A DNA stretch of 64,000 nucleotides from Osedax fenrisi (GCA_964019155.1 OZ025242.1:70999728-71063727), one strand, 5' to 3'. Shown: positions 25,166 through 37,816, counted from the stretch's first letter. Made by a program: numbers and translations. Notes: generated by a model from the letters alone, not told the origin.

Positions 25166-25421
25166 CAGTGGTTCCAAACCTTTTTTCACCATGACCCTTT
25201 TTTTGATAATTCTTAATTTAAAATATCCAAATGAAAATTAAATTTTTTTATTTTGTTATTATTAAACTTCAGTTAAATGATAGATTTGTATTTAAACTGT
25301 ATCTAAAATACGAACATTTAACACAAATTATTTTCTTCAGAAATTAGCTTATGACCCAAACAAAAAACCCAATGACCCAATTTTGGGTCATGACTCATGA
25401 CCCATAGTTCGGGAACCACTG
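25166..25421. mobile_element. hAT-type MITE, 256 bp
   Basis: The termini CAGTGGTTCCAAACC and, in reverse complement, CAGTGGTTCCCGAACT are typical hAT ends. The 8-bp flanks CTCTGGAC and CTCTAGAT agree at six of eight positions. Sub-terminal ATGACCC words are repeated. Non-coding. Confidence 0.85.
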
Positions 25422-25837
25422 CTCTAGATGATTATGCAATATATACAATTTTATTTGTATTTCATATGTTTATTAAATAATAATTTATAATTAAAATTAA
25501 GAATTATATTTATAGGATTCTAAGATGTTACAAAATCAAAATAATGTAAATTAGTATTTTATGTTATAAATAGTTTTAATTACATACAATTATATTATTA
25601 GGATATTATTATACTATTATTATTACTATATGAATCATAATTTATATTTGTATTATGTTTTACATTTGATTATTAAAAATATATCATCCAGTATTGAGTA
25701 TTTATAATATATATTAAAGTTAGTATATTCATCAGTCTATTTCAATATACTAAATAATTATACAGATGCAAATAAGAAGGAAGAAAAATTGTGATCATTA
25801 ATACTAATAAATATTTATACTTAGGAATATTTATACC

Positions 25838-25921
<84 letters not shown>

Positions 25922-26089
25922 ATATTTGTATATTGTGTTCAATAAAAAAATAGTGATTGATTTATAATTTTGTTATTGATAAATAAATTAAATATTTAAA
26001 TACTTATATGTTAAACGAAATGAATGATATGAAGGTATTTATACATTACATAAAAATTATAAGTTAAATGGTTGTTAGAATTGATATGA
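25422..26089. other. AT-rich stretch with long (TA)n tract
   Basis: A TA tract of about 80 bp spans 25845-25925. No gene is seen. The 5' LTR expected here for the neighbouring Gypsy element was not found. Confidence 0.6.
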
Positions 26090-26400
26090 GGATAACTTCG
26101 TTCAAACAAAGTATATAGGACGTAGTCCGCCCAATTCACAAAACCTCGTCGGTTTTATCGGTGGCCTCATCGCAAGGGGGCGTTCCTATCCCGAATGAAC
26201 CGACGCGGTGGACCCGAGCAGCCAGAGAAGTGGATGGTAAGGTTGTCGACTAGTTCAGTGAGTGAGGCTGTTTCACACTTTAGCGACCAATGGAGTTCTC
26301 ACTCGCTTAATGAGTGCGTGATTGTGGTAGCTAAGAGCAATATACGTGGACTGTTTCAGTGACCTATTTAACATTTTTTTTTTTTGTAACTAAAACTATC

Positions 26401-27199
26401 ATGACCGAGGTAGATAAGGATACCAAACCTGTAGGGAGGCCACCTAAGAGGGATTCGAGTTATGTAAAATTGTCAAATTTTAGTGATGGCATAGATGTGA
26501 ATGAGTGGATAAATATGGCGGATGAATGCGTAAGCTTATTAGGATTTAAAGGGGAGGAGGCAGCTGGATTTATACTTTACCACATACGGGGGGGGCGCTA
26601 AGTTAGAATTGGCAATGCTAGGCGAGGCTCTATTAAGTAAGCAAGCGATATTTAAGGGTTTGAGGAATAGGTGTAAGCAGAAGAGGGCACGAGGGAAGAG
26701 GTTAAGAGTAATGGTAGAAAGGAGACAAGGGGAAGAGGAGAGCATTACTTCTTTTGCGGATGATATTTTAAGATTGGGAGTAGAGTTAAAGGAGGATGTA
26801 GATGGTTGGGAATCGTTGATGGTAGACACATTCAAAAGTAATGTATGGGATAGGAGTCTAAGGAGGGAGTTACTAGTGAATGGGGAGCTTAAGACATTCA
26901 GCCAGGTACGGGAGAGGGCACGAATGTTCGAGTCACTTAGGGAGGAGGGAAGTGGTGGATATGAGACTCGGGCGGTAAAGGTAGATAGAGTAGATAGTAC
27001 AGATAGAGATGAAATTAATAGGCTGGGGAATCATGTTAGAGAACTAGAGTATAGATTAAGGGAGAGTGGTGGTAGACAGGTAGAGAGACATGGGCAAGTA
27101 GGTAGACCGATGGTTAGATGTTATCGGTGTGGTGAGATAGGACATATTTTGAGATGGTGTAAAACGGCAACCCATTTAAATGGCAACCCATCTCAGTAG
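26401..27199 (+). pseudogene. Gypsy gag with CCHC zinc knuckle, one frame break
   Basis: Begins at an ATG after a T12 tract, with MTEVDKDTKPVGRPPKR, a basic AT-hook-like start. The frame changes at a run of eight G at 26588-26595; a run one base shorter would keep a single frame into the second part, which starts within 26596-26609. The second part is an Arg/Lys- and Glu-rich capsid-like region and ends with CYRCGEIGHILRWC, a complete Cx2Cx4Hx4C knuckle that binds RNA. The stop at 27197 follows 15 codons after the knuckle. The break in a homopolymer could be real decay or a sequencing error. Confidence 0.85.
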
Positions 27200-30100
27200 G
27201 TCAGGTTACGGGGATGGAGAATAGGTCGAATTCCTGGTTAATAGGCGGTTGTCCGCGAGCAGGGGTTAAGATTAGTGTAGGGACGAAAGTTAGGGTAGTA
27301 CAGTTTTTAGTTGACACGGGAAGTCAGGTATCAATAATTCCATATAGAATAGTTAAGGAGTTAGGGCTAGAGGTAATAGAATCACCACAGCTAAGGTTAA
27401 AGGCAGCTAATGGCATGGGAGTACATAAGTATGGCAATGTCATGGTAGATATAGAGCTATGGGGAAAGGTATTAAAAGGAGTAGGATTGGTAGTTACGAA
27501 AACAGACGGTGTATGTATATTAGGGATGAATATTCTTGCAATGATCGAGTATAGTAACTGGGAATTAGGTAGTAATCAAGTAGTAGTTGAATGTGATAAG
27601 GGTCTAGATATACATATTGGTTGCGATATAAGAAGTAGAAGGAAGGGGATCAAAGGCCTGATTGATCGCTATCGGGACTTATTTGTGAGGAAAGGTAGTC
27701 AGTTAGGGTGTGCTAATGTAGAGACCCATAAAATATGGACAGTTGACGAAGTTCCAGTAGCTCAACCATATAGAAGGGTAGTACCGACGGAGGTTGGACC
27801 GGTAAAAATGCAAATAGAGGAATGGTGTAGAGATGGAGTTATAGTTAAGTCAAAGAGCGCATATGCCAGTCCTTTAGTAGTCGTAAAAAAAAGTAATGGG
27901 GATCTGAGACTTTGCGTAGACTATCGTAAATTAAATGCTAAAACTGTCAGGGATGCATATCCCATCCCAAGGGTAGATGATTCATTGGAATCTTTAGAAG
28001 GTGCTAAAATATTTTCATGCTTTGACCTTAAATCAGCTTATACGCAAGTAAGATTAGATGTGAAACACCAACATAAAACGGCATTTAGTTCGCCATGGGG
28101 CCTATATGAATTCACTAGGATGCCATTCGGTTTGGTTAACGCACCCGCGACTTTCCAAAGAATCATGTCTAATTTATTTAGGGAGGAGATATTTAAGTTT
28201 ATGGTGTGCTACCTAGATGATGTTGTGGTATATTCTAAAACATACGAAGAGCATGTAGAACATGTAGAGATAATATTGAAACGATTAGAAAAGGTGGGAC
28301 TACGGCTTAATAGTAGTAAGTGTAAACTGTTTATGAAGGAGATTACATTCCTGGGTATGAATATTTCGGAAAATGGGATTAGGACTAATCAGGAGAAAAC
28401 ACGGGCTATTAGTGAGTGGCCTAGGCCAAGGAATTTAAAAGAATTAAGATCTTTTCTAGGAGTAGGGTCTTATTATAGGACATTTATTAAGGGATATTCA
28501 ACATTAGTGTCACCATTAACGTTATTAACTAATTCTGGAGAGGGGGAGGGTAGGATTTCTAAGAGGAGAAGTAGGAGAATTAATTTAGAATGGAATGATG
28601 AGTGTGAGGTGGCCATGAAATCTTTAAAATCAAAGATTATAGAAGCACCGGTACTAAGTTTACCAAAATATGGGTTTCCCTTTATTTTAGAGACCGATGC
28701 CTCGGACGTTGGTCTGGGGGCCGTGTTAAGTCAGAGAATAGATGGTAAATTACGAACAATAGCATTCGCGAGTAGAACTCTTAGTACAGGGGAGAAAAAT
28801 AAAGCTAATTACTCTTCAAAAAAACTAGAGTTTATAGCGATAGTTTGGGCAGTATCTGATAAATTCAGACATTATTTAATGGGATCCAAGTGCACTGTAT
28901 ATACGGATAATAGTGCTGTGGCGTATATATCAAGGAAAGGGGAGTTGACAGCATTAGAGCAAAGATGGGTAGCTCGATTGGCACCGTTTGACTTAGATAT
29001 AAAGTATAGAGCAGGAAGCTTAAATCAGGTGGCCGACGCATTGTCTAGGAAACGAAGTAGTGAAGTAGAAGGGCAGGATATTATGATATTATATGAAGAT
29101 GACCTAGAGGTTACTGAGGTTAAGGTAGTACAGGATATTAGTAAAGAAGAGTTAAGGAAATATCAGTTAGAAGAGAGAGACTTAAGTAAGATTATAGGGG
29201 AATTAGAGTCGGGACATCCGAAAGGACACTATAGAATAATAGATGGTATATTATACATGGGTAGAGAGAATGGTAATGATGTTCTAGTAGTGCCAAGGGT
29301 AATGATTAAAGAAATATTAGTAGGATTACATGATAAGAATGGGCATCAAGGGATAGACCGTACTGTATCTCTGATAAATAGTAGATATACATGGAAAGGT
29401 AGATATAAAGATGTAAAGGAATATATACTAAAGTGTGAAGTATGCCAGATATCGAAGCAAGGTAGAATACCTAGAGTAGAGATGGGATCACTAGTGGCAT
29501 CTAGACCTCTAGAATTAGTATTTCTAGATTTTGTGGGATTAGATAAGGCTTCAGATGGAAGAGATAGCGTCTTGGTTATTACCGACGCATATACAAAATT
29601 AGCAAAGGCAGTACCCACTAGGAACCAATTGGCCGTAACAGTAGCAAAGATATTGATGAATGATTGGATTTTCTGCTATGGGATCCCATTAAGGATACAT
29701 ACGGACCAGGGGAGGAATTTCCAATCAGAAGTAGTTCGAGAGATTTGCAAATTATTTGGTATAAAATAGAGTAGGACAAGTCCCTATCATCCGGAGGGTA
29801 ATGGTCAATGCGAGCGAATGAATAGGTCAATATTACTATGTTAAGGACTCTTTGTAGCGAGGACAAAAGTCAATGGCCAATACATCTACCGAAATTAATT
29901 CATGCTTATAACTGCACTCCGCATAAAACCACAGGGTTTTCACCATTCTTTCTGATGTTTGGCCGGGAGGAAAATCTACCTGTAGACACACAGATGGGTT
30001 TAAGTAGGAGAAATGTAGAAAGTGATTGGGTTTGGGAGACGAGTAAAAGGATGGGTGAAATTAACCGGCGGGTTCTCAAATTACTAGGGGAAACTAATAG

Positions 30101-30314
30101 AGGTAAGAAGGAATCGAGTGATGATCTCGAAGTTGGGTGTGAGGTATTAGTAAAAAATAGAGTATTAGGCAGGCGGAAATTAGCGAATATTTGGGGCGAT
30201 GTAAGTTGGACGGTAGAAGGTAAAGTAAGAGAGACGTCTGCATATATGATAATGAGAGGGGGGTTAAAAAGGGTTGAGAATAGAAGGAATTTGAGAAAGG
30301 TGACATGTAAGTAG
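27163..30314 (+). pseudogene. Gypsy pol: protease, RT, RNase H, integrase (broken near the end)
   Basis: Open in one frame to 29769. Numbering from the ATG at 27214: protease with VDTGS near residue 34; RT with the YLDD catalytic box at about 333 (nt 28210-28221); RNase H with TDASDVGLG at about 494; an HHCC integrase finger (H-HQG, then KCEVC); and the integrase core with D772 and D831. The catalytic Glu codon is at 29812, 35 residues after the second Asp, a standard DD35E spacing. An in-frame TAG (29767-29769) lies between that Asp and Glu. The frame then changes near 29824-29842 and the C-terminal part continues at 29838-30314. Because of these breaks the integrase cannot be made whole, while protease, RT and RNase H look intact. 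Expression would come by frameshift from gag. Confidence 0.9.
27175..27217 (+). promoter_or_regulatory. Candidate -1 programmed ribosomal frameshift signal, gag to pol
   Basis: A slippery heptamer T-TTA-AAT lies at 27175-27181 in the gag frame. It is followed after 6 nt by a stem-loop at 27188-27217: pairs 88-94 with 211-217 and 96-99 with 206-209, one A-G mismatch and a 6-nt loop (11 pairs, two of them G-U). A -1 slip enters exactly the pol frame, which is open from 27163. The heptamer has the X-XXY-YYZ form. Function is inferred from layout. Confidence 0.7.
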
Positions 30315-30327
30315 TGTAGTATGAAAA

Positions 30328-30755
30328 TGTTGGGGCAACATTTTTTTTTTGTAGTAGGGGTTGATGTTATAGAGTGAGTCATGATAGGTTTAGATTGTAT
30401 AAGAGCGCCTCGACTGCGAACGTATATTGTAGCTATCGCAATCGGTATTCCATAAATACACTGCCACTATCCGATGCACTGGAGTGGAACGCGTTCAGTA
30501 AATATTGATTCGCGTTTATGTTATTTGTTTCATTCTGATTTTGGACACCAAACGTATAGTGTCAGTTATTTACTAACTAATATAGAATCGACGAACCCGC
30601 GGGTACACGGTAAACTATTATTATTATATTATTATTATTATTATTACATACTATCCTATATAGGTTGATACTGAATAAAGTTGATTAAAATAGAAACACA
30701 GTTGTTCTTTCTTCTGTGGATAACAGTACTACGTCTATACGGCGACCGTACAACA
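30328..30755 (+). repeat. Probable 3' LTR of the Gypsy element
   Basis: Starts TGTTGGGG and ends CAACA, giving a 5-bp terminal inversion. It holds a TATAAG box (30398-30403) and an AATAAA poly(A) signal (30673-30678) in the expected order, and a (TTA)n run near 30617-30650. The left boundary is uncertain; a purine-rich tract (GAGAAAGG) also precedes a TG at 30301. Confidence 0.65.
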
Positions 30756-32568
30756 TATATATATAAAATGTATATTATACACTTATATATAATAATCACA
30801 GTAATGAACGATTAGCATTTTAAATAAGAATAATTATATTATTTTAAAAGATTTGAGAAATAGTTAAAATCAAACACTTCCTAAAGGAAGCTAGAGATAC
30901 GATGGGGCGTATTAGGGGTACCGTTACTAAGGATAAACTATTGTATCTTTACGATAGTCGAAAACTTGTGCCCGAGATTTTCCCCGGCTGCAGGAACAGG
31001 AAATCTTGCTGCCTCTTTTTTAAAAGTTTTTGAAAATTTTGGACACATTTTTGCAAACTCTGAAAATAATTTTGAACTATTTTCGTAAATTTTTCGAGTA
31101 TCATTCGTAATAATTTTGCCATACGAAATTTACAAATAATTGTCAATATTTAATAAATATTTAGACAACAATGAACAAATTTGTAAATCAAAAATATATA
31201 TCTGGAGAATATAATAAAATAAAAGGATATGGTTATATATTTTTAAATAATCCTTGAATAAATGTATTAGTATATTTGTCCTCCATTGAATGGTTCAAAA
31301 TTAGTTAAACTGAATAAACAGTGGTTTAGTAATTGGTGTTAGCAGACCTATCCTCGGTTATTCTTCATTTAATAGATATACAACCCATAATAATGACGTT
31401 AATGTAATAATTTAATATATGTAAATCAATTTATATTAATTAAAATAAATATTAAGATAGTAATATTTATCTATTTTATATATTTTTCTTTAATTTTCTT
31501 TAATTAATAATAAATAACTAGACTAAATAGTAGACTTTTTTTTAATTTAAATATTTATCTTCAACACAAATTATATTTATAGTGTAATTACATTTATTAA
31601 TATATTAATTAATTTATCATATATGATATATTATAATATAGGATTTTTTAGATATCAAATAACAAAATAAAGATTTAATGTTTTTCATCGATTCAAATAG
31701 AAAATTACAAGAGCAATCTGCTAAACTGAAACAAGAAATCCATATTATGAACAAATATTTTATAAAATTTGTGAGTTATTTTACAATACATGTATTTTAA
31801 AATATTTTCAAGTGAATAAAAAAATTAAATTTGTATATTATTTTCATTATATTTTGTAAAATTCATATTTTTTTTTTTTAAATATACAAATTTGTGTATT
31901 ATTTGCAAATTATTTTCGTAAAATTTTCATATATTTGCGTATATTATTTTAAAATATTTTACACATTTTTTGTATTTTGGTTTCAAAAAATATACAAACT
32001 TTTCATATTATTTGCCCACTATTTTCGTATTATTGAATATATTATTTTACAATATTTTACTTTATTTTTTTTAAATATACAAACTTAATCAGTGTATTTT
32101 TGAAAATCATTTTCGCGATTTATTTTCAAATTTTGTTTACTGGGGTGATATAAATGACTAGCCTTATAAATGTATTACTAAATTAATTATAGTTTATATT
32201 AATATTATACTACCTAAATACTAATGCAATATAATGCATAGAACATCTGCTTGTGTATATTTTGTGAAATTTTTATTTTATGCTTGAATGATTTTATAGT
32301 TTGATTCATTGACCATCATTTATTGTCCAATAGAACACATTTGAATGTGAATCAAAAACTCATTTGTAAATCAATGATATCAATATGAATATATTAAAAT
32401 CATAATATAATAAAATACGCATTATATTATTTAGAATGATGAAAAACTAATAAAATAGAAAAATATCTTTATATTCAAACTGAATTTATAAATAAATTCA
32501 TATAAATTAATAAAATATTTATATAGAAATAGGTAATGAAATTAATAAATATGTATGCATTTTCATGT
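30756..32568. other. AT-rich non-coding stretch
   Basis: A moderately GC-richer piece at 30885-31020 (near GGGGCGTATTAGGGGTACC) is not recognised. The 31000-32110 portion is rich in imperfect TTTTCGTAAAATT- and TATACAAA-like words. No gene is seen. Confidence 0.5.
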
Positions 32569-32725
32569 GAAAGATTGGTAATGTGGCCACTTTTAGATAA
32601 TGTTGTATAACTTTATAAATATTAGATCTAATACGATAATTTGTTCAATATAGATACATCTTATGATATGCAAGAGGACTGCCGAATCAGTTTTTCATTT
32701 TAGCATATCTAATTGAAATGATTAA

Positions 32726-32765
32726 GGTGGCCACATTACCCTCCATGGAGGGTAATGTGGCCACC
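32726..32765. repeat. Perfect 40-bp palindrome
   Basis: Two 20-bp arms without spacer, starting GGTGGCCACATTACCC and centred on CCATGG. Each arm equals the end motif of the surrounding element, so it resembles two transposon ends joined head to head. Confidence 0.95.
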
Positions 32766-33072
32766 TGAAGATGTGGAATTAATCCACTAGATGGCGTTAC
32801 TTTATATCAAGTTTAGTCCAATGATATCACATCAAGTATAATATTAAATAACACACGCAATTGTGATAAATTAATGATTTTTATTTTAACTTTATAAATT
32901 ACTATATTCATTAACAGGCTCATCTCCTAGTATACCATGAAACTAACTTATCATGTTATTAATATGGAAAAACCAATTTCATCAGTAAATGACTATATGT
33001 CATAACGATATGGCGATAAAATACCTAGATAAAATAGTAATTTAGAAAGATAACTAATTTACATTATCTGGT

Positions 33073-33116
<44 letters not shown>

Positions 33117-33276
33117 ACTATATATAGTAACTATTTATATATATATATATTTTTGTATTCGTATTTATTTTGATATGATATGATTTAAATATATATTGGT
33201 GTAATATATTTAATATACGTATACAATTATATATATATAATGTTATACATGTGTAATATATTTAATATATTTATAC

Positions 33277-33311
<35 letters not shown>

Positions 33312-33738
33312 GTTATATATATATTAGATATATTACACCAATACATATTAAAATCATATCATATAAAAATAAATACAAATTATTTACATAATTACATAAT
33401 ATGAGGTAAAATGTAATATACAAATAAGCCACTGAACAAGTATAAATGGAATATATAAATACGATCATAAAGCACAGTTAAATTAAATACATTAAATAAA
33501 ATTAAGTTTATTAAATTCTTTAGAAAATCGATATCAAAAGTAACATTTATTATATAATGTATTAACAGAAAATTGATTAAATTTTGTTTATATAGTTTAA
33601 TATATATCATGACAAATATATTAGTATATATAATACATATACATATATAAAAATAAAAATAAAACTTTATGTGTATTTAAGTTTATACATATATGTTGTA
33701 TAGTATACAATCAAAGATTTTCCAAAGGATACAATGCT

Positions 33739-33774
<36 letters not shown>

Positions 33775-33807
33775 TTTTATATTATTTAATATATATATAT
33801 ATATATA

Positions 33808-33892
33808 ACGAATCTCCATAGTTAATTGTTATATATTATAATATATATTATATATATATATAATATATTATAATACAACTATGGAGATTCGT
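33808..33892. repeat. Short inverted repeat, 16-bp arms
   Basis: ACGAATCTCCATAGTT at the left and its exact complement at the right enclose AT-rich sequence that can also fold. Possibly a tiny MITE. Confidence 0.75.
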
Positions 33893-34632
33893 TATATATA
33901 TATATATATATATACATATATATTAAATATATATATTATATATATAATTAATATATATGTAATAAATAATGTATATATTTTGTTCTTTATAATTGTGTTA
34001 ATAGATAATTAAATATATATATATATAGTATACTATATTAAATTTAAAAGTTTATAAACTTGTAATGTATATATACTACGATTATAATATGCATGTACAT
34101 ATATTTGTATGGTTTGGATATAGTAGATGTTGATTCAATCAACATTTTCATATAATGACGATCGAAATTTATCAATATATATAAATATTGATTTCAGATC
34201 ATATGATTGGCTTAAATCATCGTGAAATGGCCATATTACCCGCTACAAAGAGGCCACGTTACCCGCTTCTAGGTATCACATTATATACACTATATAATAA
34301 TGATTATTATTCACTAACATAAATGGATTACACACTTTGTTGTAATTAAATAGTTCTTTAATATGCAACTTACATTTTCAATCTGTATTATATATTAGTA
34401 ATTTAATATATGTTTTACTAACCTTTTATTTCAATTTTTTTTAAAGTAAATCGATTTTTTTTGTATTAATTGATTATATTAATTGATTATACAAATTATT
34501 TTTACTTATTTGAACAATGATTACTAATGCGCATATTTCATGTATATATTTTTTTTTGATTGGACATATAGTTTATGAGATACGCCAAGTGGCCACATTA
34601 CCCGCATGGCCACATTACCCATCTTTCCCCTA

Positions 34633-35447
34633 TCTAGTTCAGAGTACAAAAAGACCAAGTCACCATTACAGAGATAACGAGTAGACTGTACTTGGTAATA
34701 CTACTTATATATTTATTAAATACTAATAAAATACTACAATAAAATTAAATATATACTAATATATACTAACCTATTTCTCAACATTGATAATTATTAAAAT
34801 ATATATATAGATCTTTAGAAACTAATTTTACAATATTTTGTATTAATTATGTTATCTTTATTAAGTATTGGTATTTATCTAATATTAATTAATCTATATT
34901 AATCTACTGTTAAGTATTATTAAATTATTAATCTATGTATGTTATGATATTTAAATCTAGGTTGGTTTCATCATAACTAAATAAATGATACTTGGAATAA
35001 ACCATATTGGAAGTCTCAGTAGCAGGTATAACAAAGAGAGGTTGACCGAAGAGATGCTGGAAAGACGATATTCACCATTGTATGCATTATCAACTGGTGA
35101 ATTGTTGGATAAAGTCCTTGATGGATGTGAATGGATGAAGTTGTGATCGTCACGGGAATAAGTAAGTAAGTAATTATTAAAGTATTCATCTTCGTGTGTT
35201 ATCATAATATTATAAATAGGTTAGTTAAATTAAAATAGATACTCTAAATACAAATTATATATTACATGTTAATTATATTAATTACAATGTATGCATAATA
35301 AATAATGTCTTTAAATATCATTGATGTTGTGAGGTAGTTGTACTAGCTTATTGTACACTATGGTACAATTATCTGAACTGTAGTACTACCAACATCAGCC
35401 TATCTCGCAGGCAGCACCCGGCCAGCTTAGATGGTCATCCCCTTACT
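34633..35447. other. AT-rich stretch, no gene recognised
   Basis: A minus-strand frame at 34957-35205 is open for 82 codons with a mixed then hydrophobic composition (SRDDHNFIHSHPSRTL near its middle), but I recognise no family and see no splice support. It is left unassigned. Confidence 0.4.
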
Positions 35448-35591
35448 TCAGCCACCGGTACTACGAATGAAGGGTCCCCAGGAGGTCAGTGTATAGCGTA
35501 TAGTGCCGGTGTGTGGTGCCGGCATATATAGCTGTCCATCACATGGTGCGATATGCATATAGGCACGTTCAATATTCCCGATTACAACACT
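35448..35591 (-). pseudogene. Unidentified GC-rich coding-like fragment (copy A)
   Basis: Open for 47 codons in a region far richer in GC than its flanks. The translation contains APCDGQLYMPAPHTGTIRY, then SWGPFIRSTGG before a TGA. Part of it (HTGTIRY, GPF-RSTGG) recurs on the opposite strand at 43.36-43.47 kb, where the TGA is a TGT and the frame continues. An AG lies just upstream, so it may be an exon. No family is recognised. Likely a displaced gene fragment. Confidence 0.5.
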
Positions 35592-36552
35592 TTATTAGTA
35601 TTATTTAGTTGTTTAAAATAAATAATCACTTTATTATCAAATATATATAATTAGATATATTACAAGGTATTTATATAGATAATAGATATACATTTTTATA
35701 ATTTATTTGTATACAGAAACATTTCTTAACGGATATCTTTAATAGCTCAGATTTCACATTCAGATATTTCTTGCGGCATATTTCATTCATAGTAACTTCT
35801 ATGTATAACATAATATGAATTAATACATAATATATTCATATGATATATTATATAGAAATGCGTACTATTAAGAATACACTATCCTATGCACATATATATA
35901 TTAAGATTTATATGTTTTAGAGAATATAAAAAGTTAAATAAATTGATAATAGTGTGCCTAAATTCATAACCTATTGTATGACAAAGGTGGCGTTACTAGT
36001 GCCATTGATATAGCTATATTCATTCTCATATATATAACTAACTAACTAATACATAGGAAATATGGGGATATCATTATTTTTTTATATGTTACGATGTAAA
36101 AATACGACCTAAGGCTAGAGACATATATGCCTAAATAACAATGCCTATTAATAATTCATTTAGTATAATAATATGCATAATCTCAATATTCGACATATAC
36201 ATATTGTATCGATATATACACTTAATAATAATATATATATATATATACATTATATATTATTATTTGTATTTACCTTGTTTTTCTTAACAACATCCTACAT
36301 CGAATGCTGCTGCATATTAGATCTTTATGCTGCTTCTCTTTGGTGAATACTGAACACTAAACGTCAACAATAGCGTTATAACAGTTCCATTGATACGCAT
36401 TACACTATACTAAAGGTCAGATAACTAACTATGTAAAACTGATAATGTGCATGTCATTATGTAATGTCACATGCCTCGTGTCACATGTCACATTTCCGAC
36501 TGATGCCTAATATAATGAGTATACACCATGTCAGAAGTGAAACCGATGATGG
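35592..36552. other. AT-rich stretch, no gene recognised
   Basis: No coding sequence or repeat family is visible apart from short TA tracts. Confidence 0.5.
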
Positions 36553-36928
36553 TTTATATTTAAATACGCATATTTACCAGTATAGCTAATGTATACATAT
36601 TGCATTAATCATTTAGTTATGTTCAACTTTACTAAACATGTAATATATTTCAGGTTATAAACAATAGATTATATATAAATATATAATATATCTTGAATTT
36701 TTTTCTTATTAGTAATATATTCTAATAAATGCGTAGGGAAGTAATACAAAAGTGGGATTGTATCTTGCCATAATATAAGATATACACGCACACATACGCA
36801 TAAACACACACACACTCACACATATATACACACACTATATAAATTCTAATTATTTCTTGTATATTATAATTCAGAGTTATAAGTTACAAACTATTTGATG
36901 ATTTCATATGCATATCCCTTACTATACT

Positions 36929-36973
<45 letters not shown>

Positions 36974-37133
36974 TATATATTATGATAAATATTATACAGT
37001 AATATAATACTTTTGTTTCTATTGACTGGTATAAAAACTGGCAGAAAAAATGGCCAGAAACTACAAATTAAAATTATTGATTCAGAAAATATTATATATA
37101 GTTATTAGATATATCAAATATTATATATCATAA

Positions 37134-37200
<67 letters not shown>

Positions 37201-37201
<1 letters not shown>

Positions 37202-37409
37202 GTCATGCTCGATTCATATATATATATATAGTTAAAGGACTGAACATAATATATTGGTAGTCATGATGGGTATCATTGTAGGCCAATACATTGTAAAAAT
37301 ACACAACTGTATATATAAAAAATATCTATATATATAATAAATAATATAATATACAATATAAATATACTATAAAATATAAATTAATCTAATTTACTTCGCT
37401 AGAATAATG

Positions 37410-37455
<46 letters not shown>

Positions 37456-37512
37456 GTATATTATGATAATGTTAAATATTATATATTATATATATATGAA
37501 TCGAGCATGACA
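37201..37512. repeat. Inverted-repeat segment inside copy 1
   Basis: TGTCATGCTCGATTCATA-(TA)n on the left and its complement on the right. Equivalent segments lie at 42400-42728 and 47075-47385, always at the same place in the tandem unit, so the insertion came before the triplication. MITE-like; no clear target duplication can be read because the flanks are AT-rich. Confidence 0.7.
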
Positions 37513-37816
37513 CCTAATATAAAATACAACTTTCACATAGGAAACTGTCGCCGACCTAAACATAAACATCGACATCAGGACATCCGAAAAAAACTTAGTA
37601 CATAAATATCACAGGACATAAGGTACCAGGAGGAAGTTAAACAACTTCTATTAAAATATAAAAGATAGGTGTAATATACAAGAACCCGCTATATATATAT
37701 TAGTTATAGAAGTATTTTATAGTCTTTATTAAATTACTTTTTTAACTTACATATCCAGTGTTGATACATTATATAATTAGATCCCTCATTTATATATGAA
37801 CAATATATATATATAA

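Larger units (their letters stand above)
26090..30755 (+). mobile_element. Ty3/Gypsy LTR retrotransposon lacking a visible 5' LTR
   Basis: It has a 5' leader (26090-26400), gag with a zinc knuckle, pol (protease, RT, RNase H, integrase) and a 3' LTR. Base composition and G-rich plus-strand coding set it apart from the flanks. The 3' LTR has no counterpart upstream of the leader, so the 5' end was lost or replaced. Gag has one frame break, and the integrase has one in-frame stop plus one frame break. The domain order PR-RT-RH-IN is that of Gypsy (Metaviridae-like) elements. No env-like ORF is present between integrase and LTR. Confidence 0.9.
32569..34632. mobile_element. Large TIR element with GGTAATGTGGCCAC ends
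   Basis: The left end AAAGATTGGTAATGTGGCCAC and the right end, in reverse complement, GGGGAAAGATGGGTAATGTGGCCA are inverted. Inner copies of the GTGGCCACATTACCC motif occur at 32726-32765, about 34225-34255 and 34589. The right terminus shares the GGGGAAAG start of the element at 4949-5879, suggesting related transposases. The left end looks shortened. No transposase ORF is present; the interior is (TA)n-rich. Confidence 0.6.

Noticed and set aside
29906..30382. Minus-strand ORFs across the Gypsy integrase end
   Set aside because: Ser/Leu/Pro-rich shadows of the A/G-rich plus-strand coding sequence.
26090..30755. Endogenous retrovirus with envelope gene
   Set aside because: Integrase is followed within 15 nt by the LTR; there is no env-like frame.
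32569..34632. Autonomous transposon with transposase
   Set aside because: No frame of useful length or recognisable catalytic motif in the interior.
34957..35205. 82-codon minus-strand ORF
   Set aside because: Partly mixed composition, but no family, splice or start-site support; not called as a gene.
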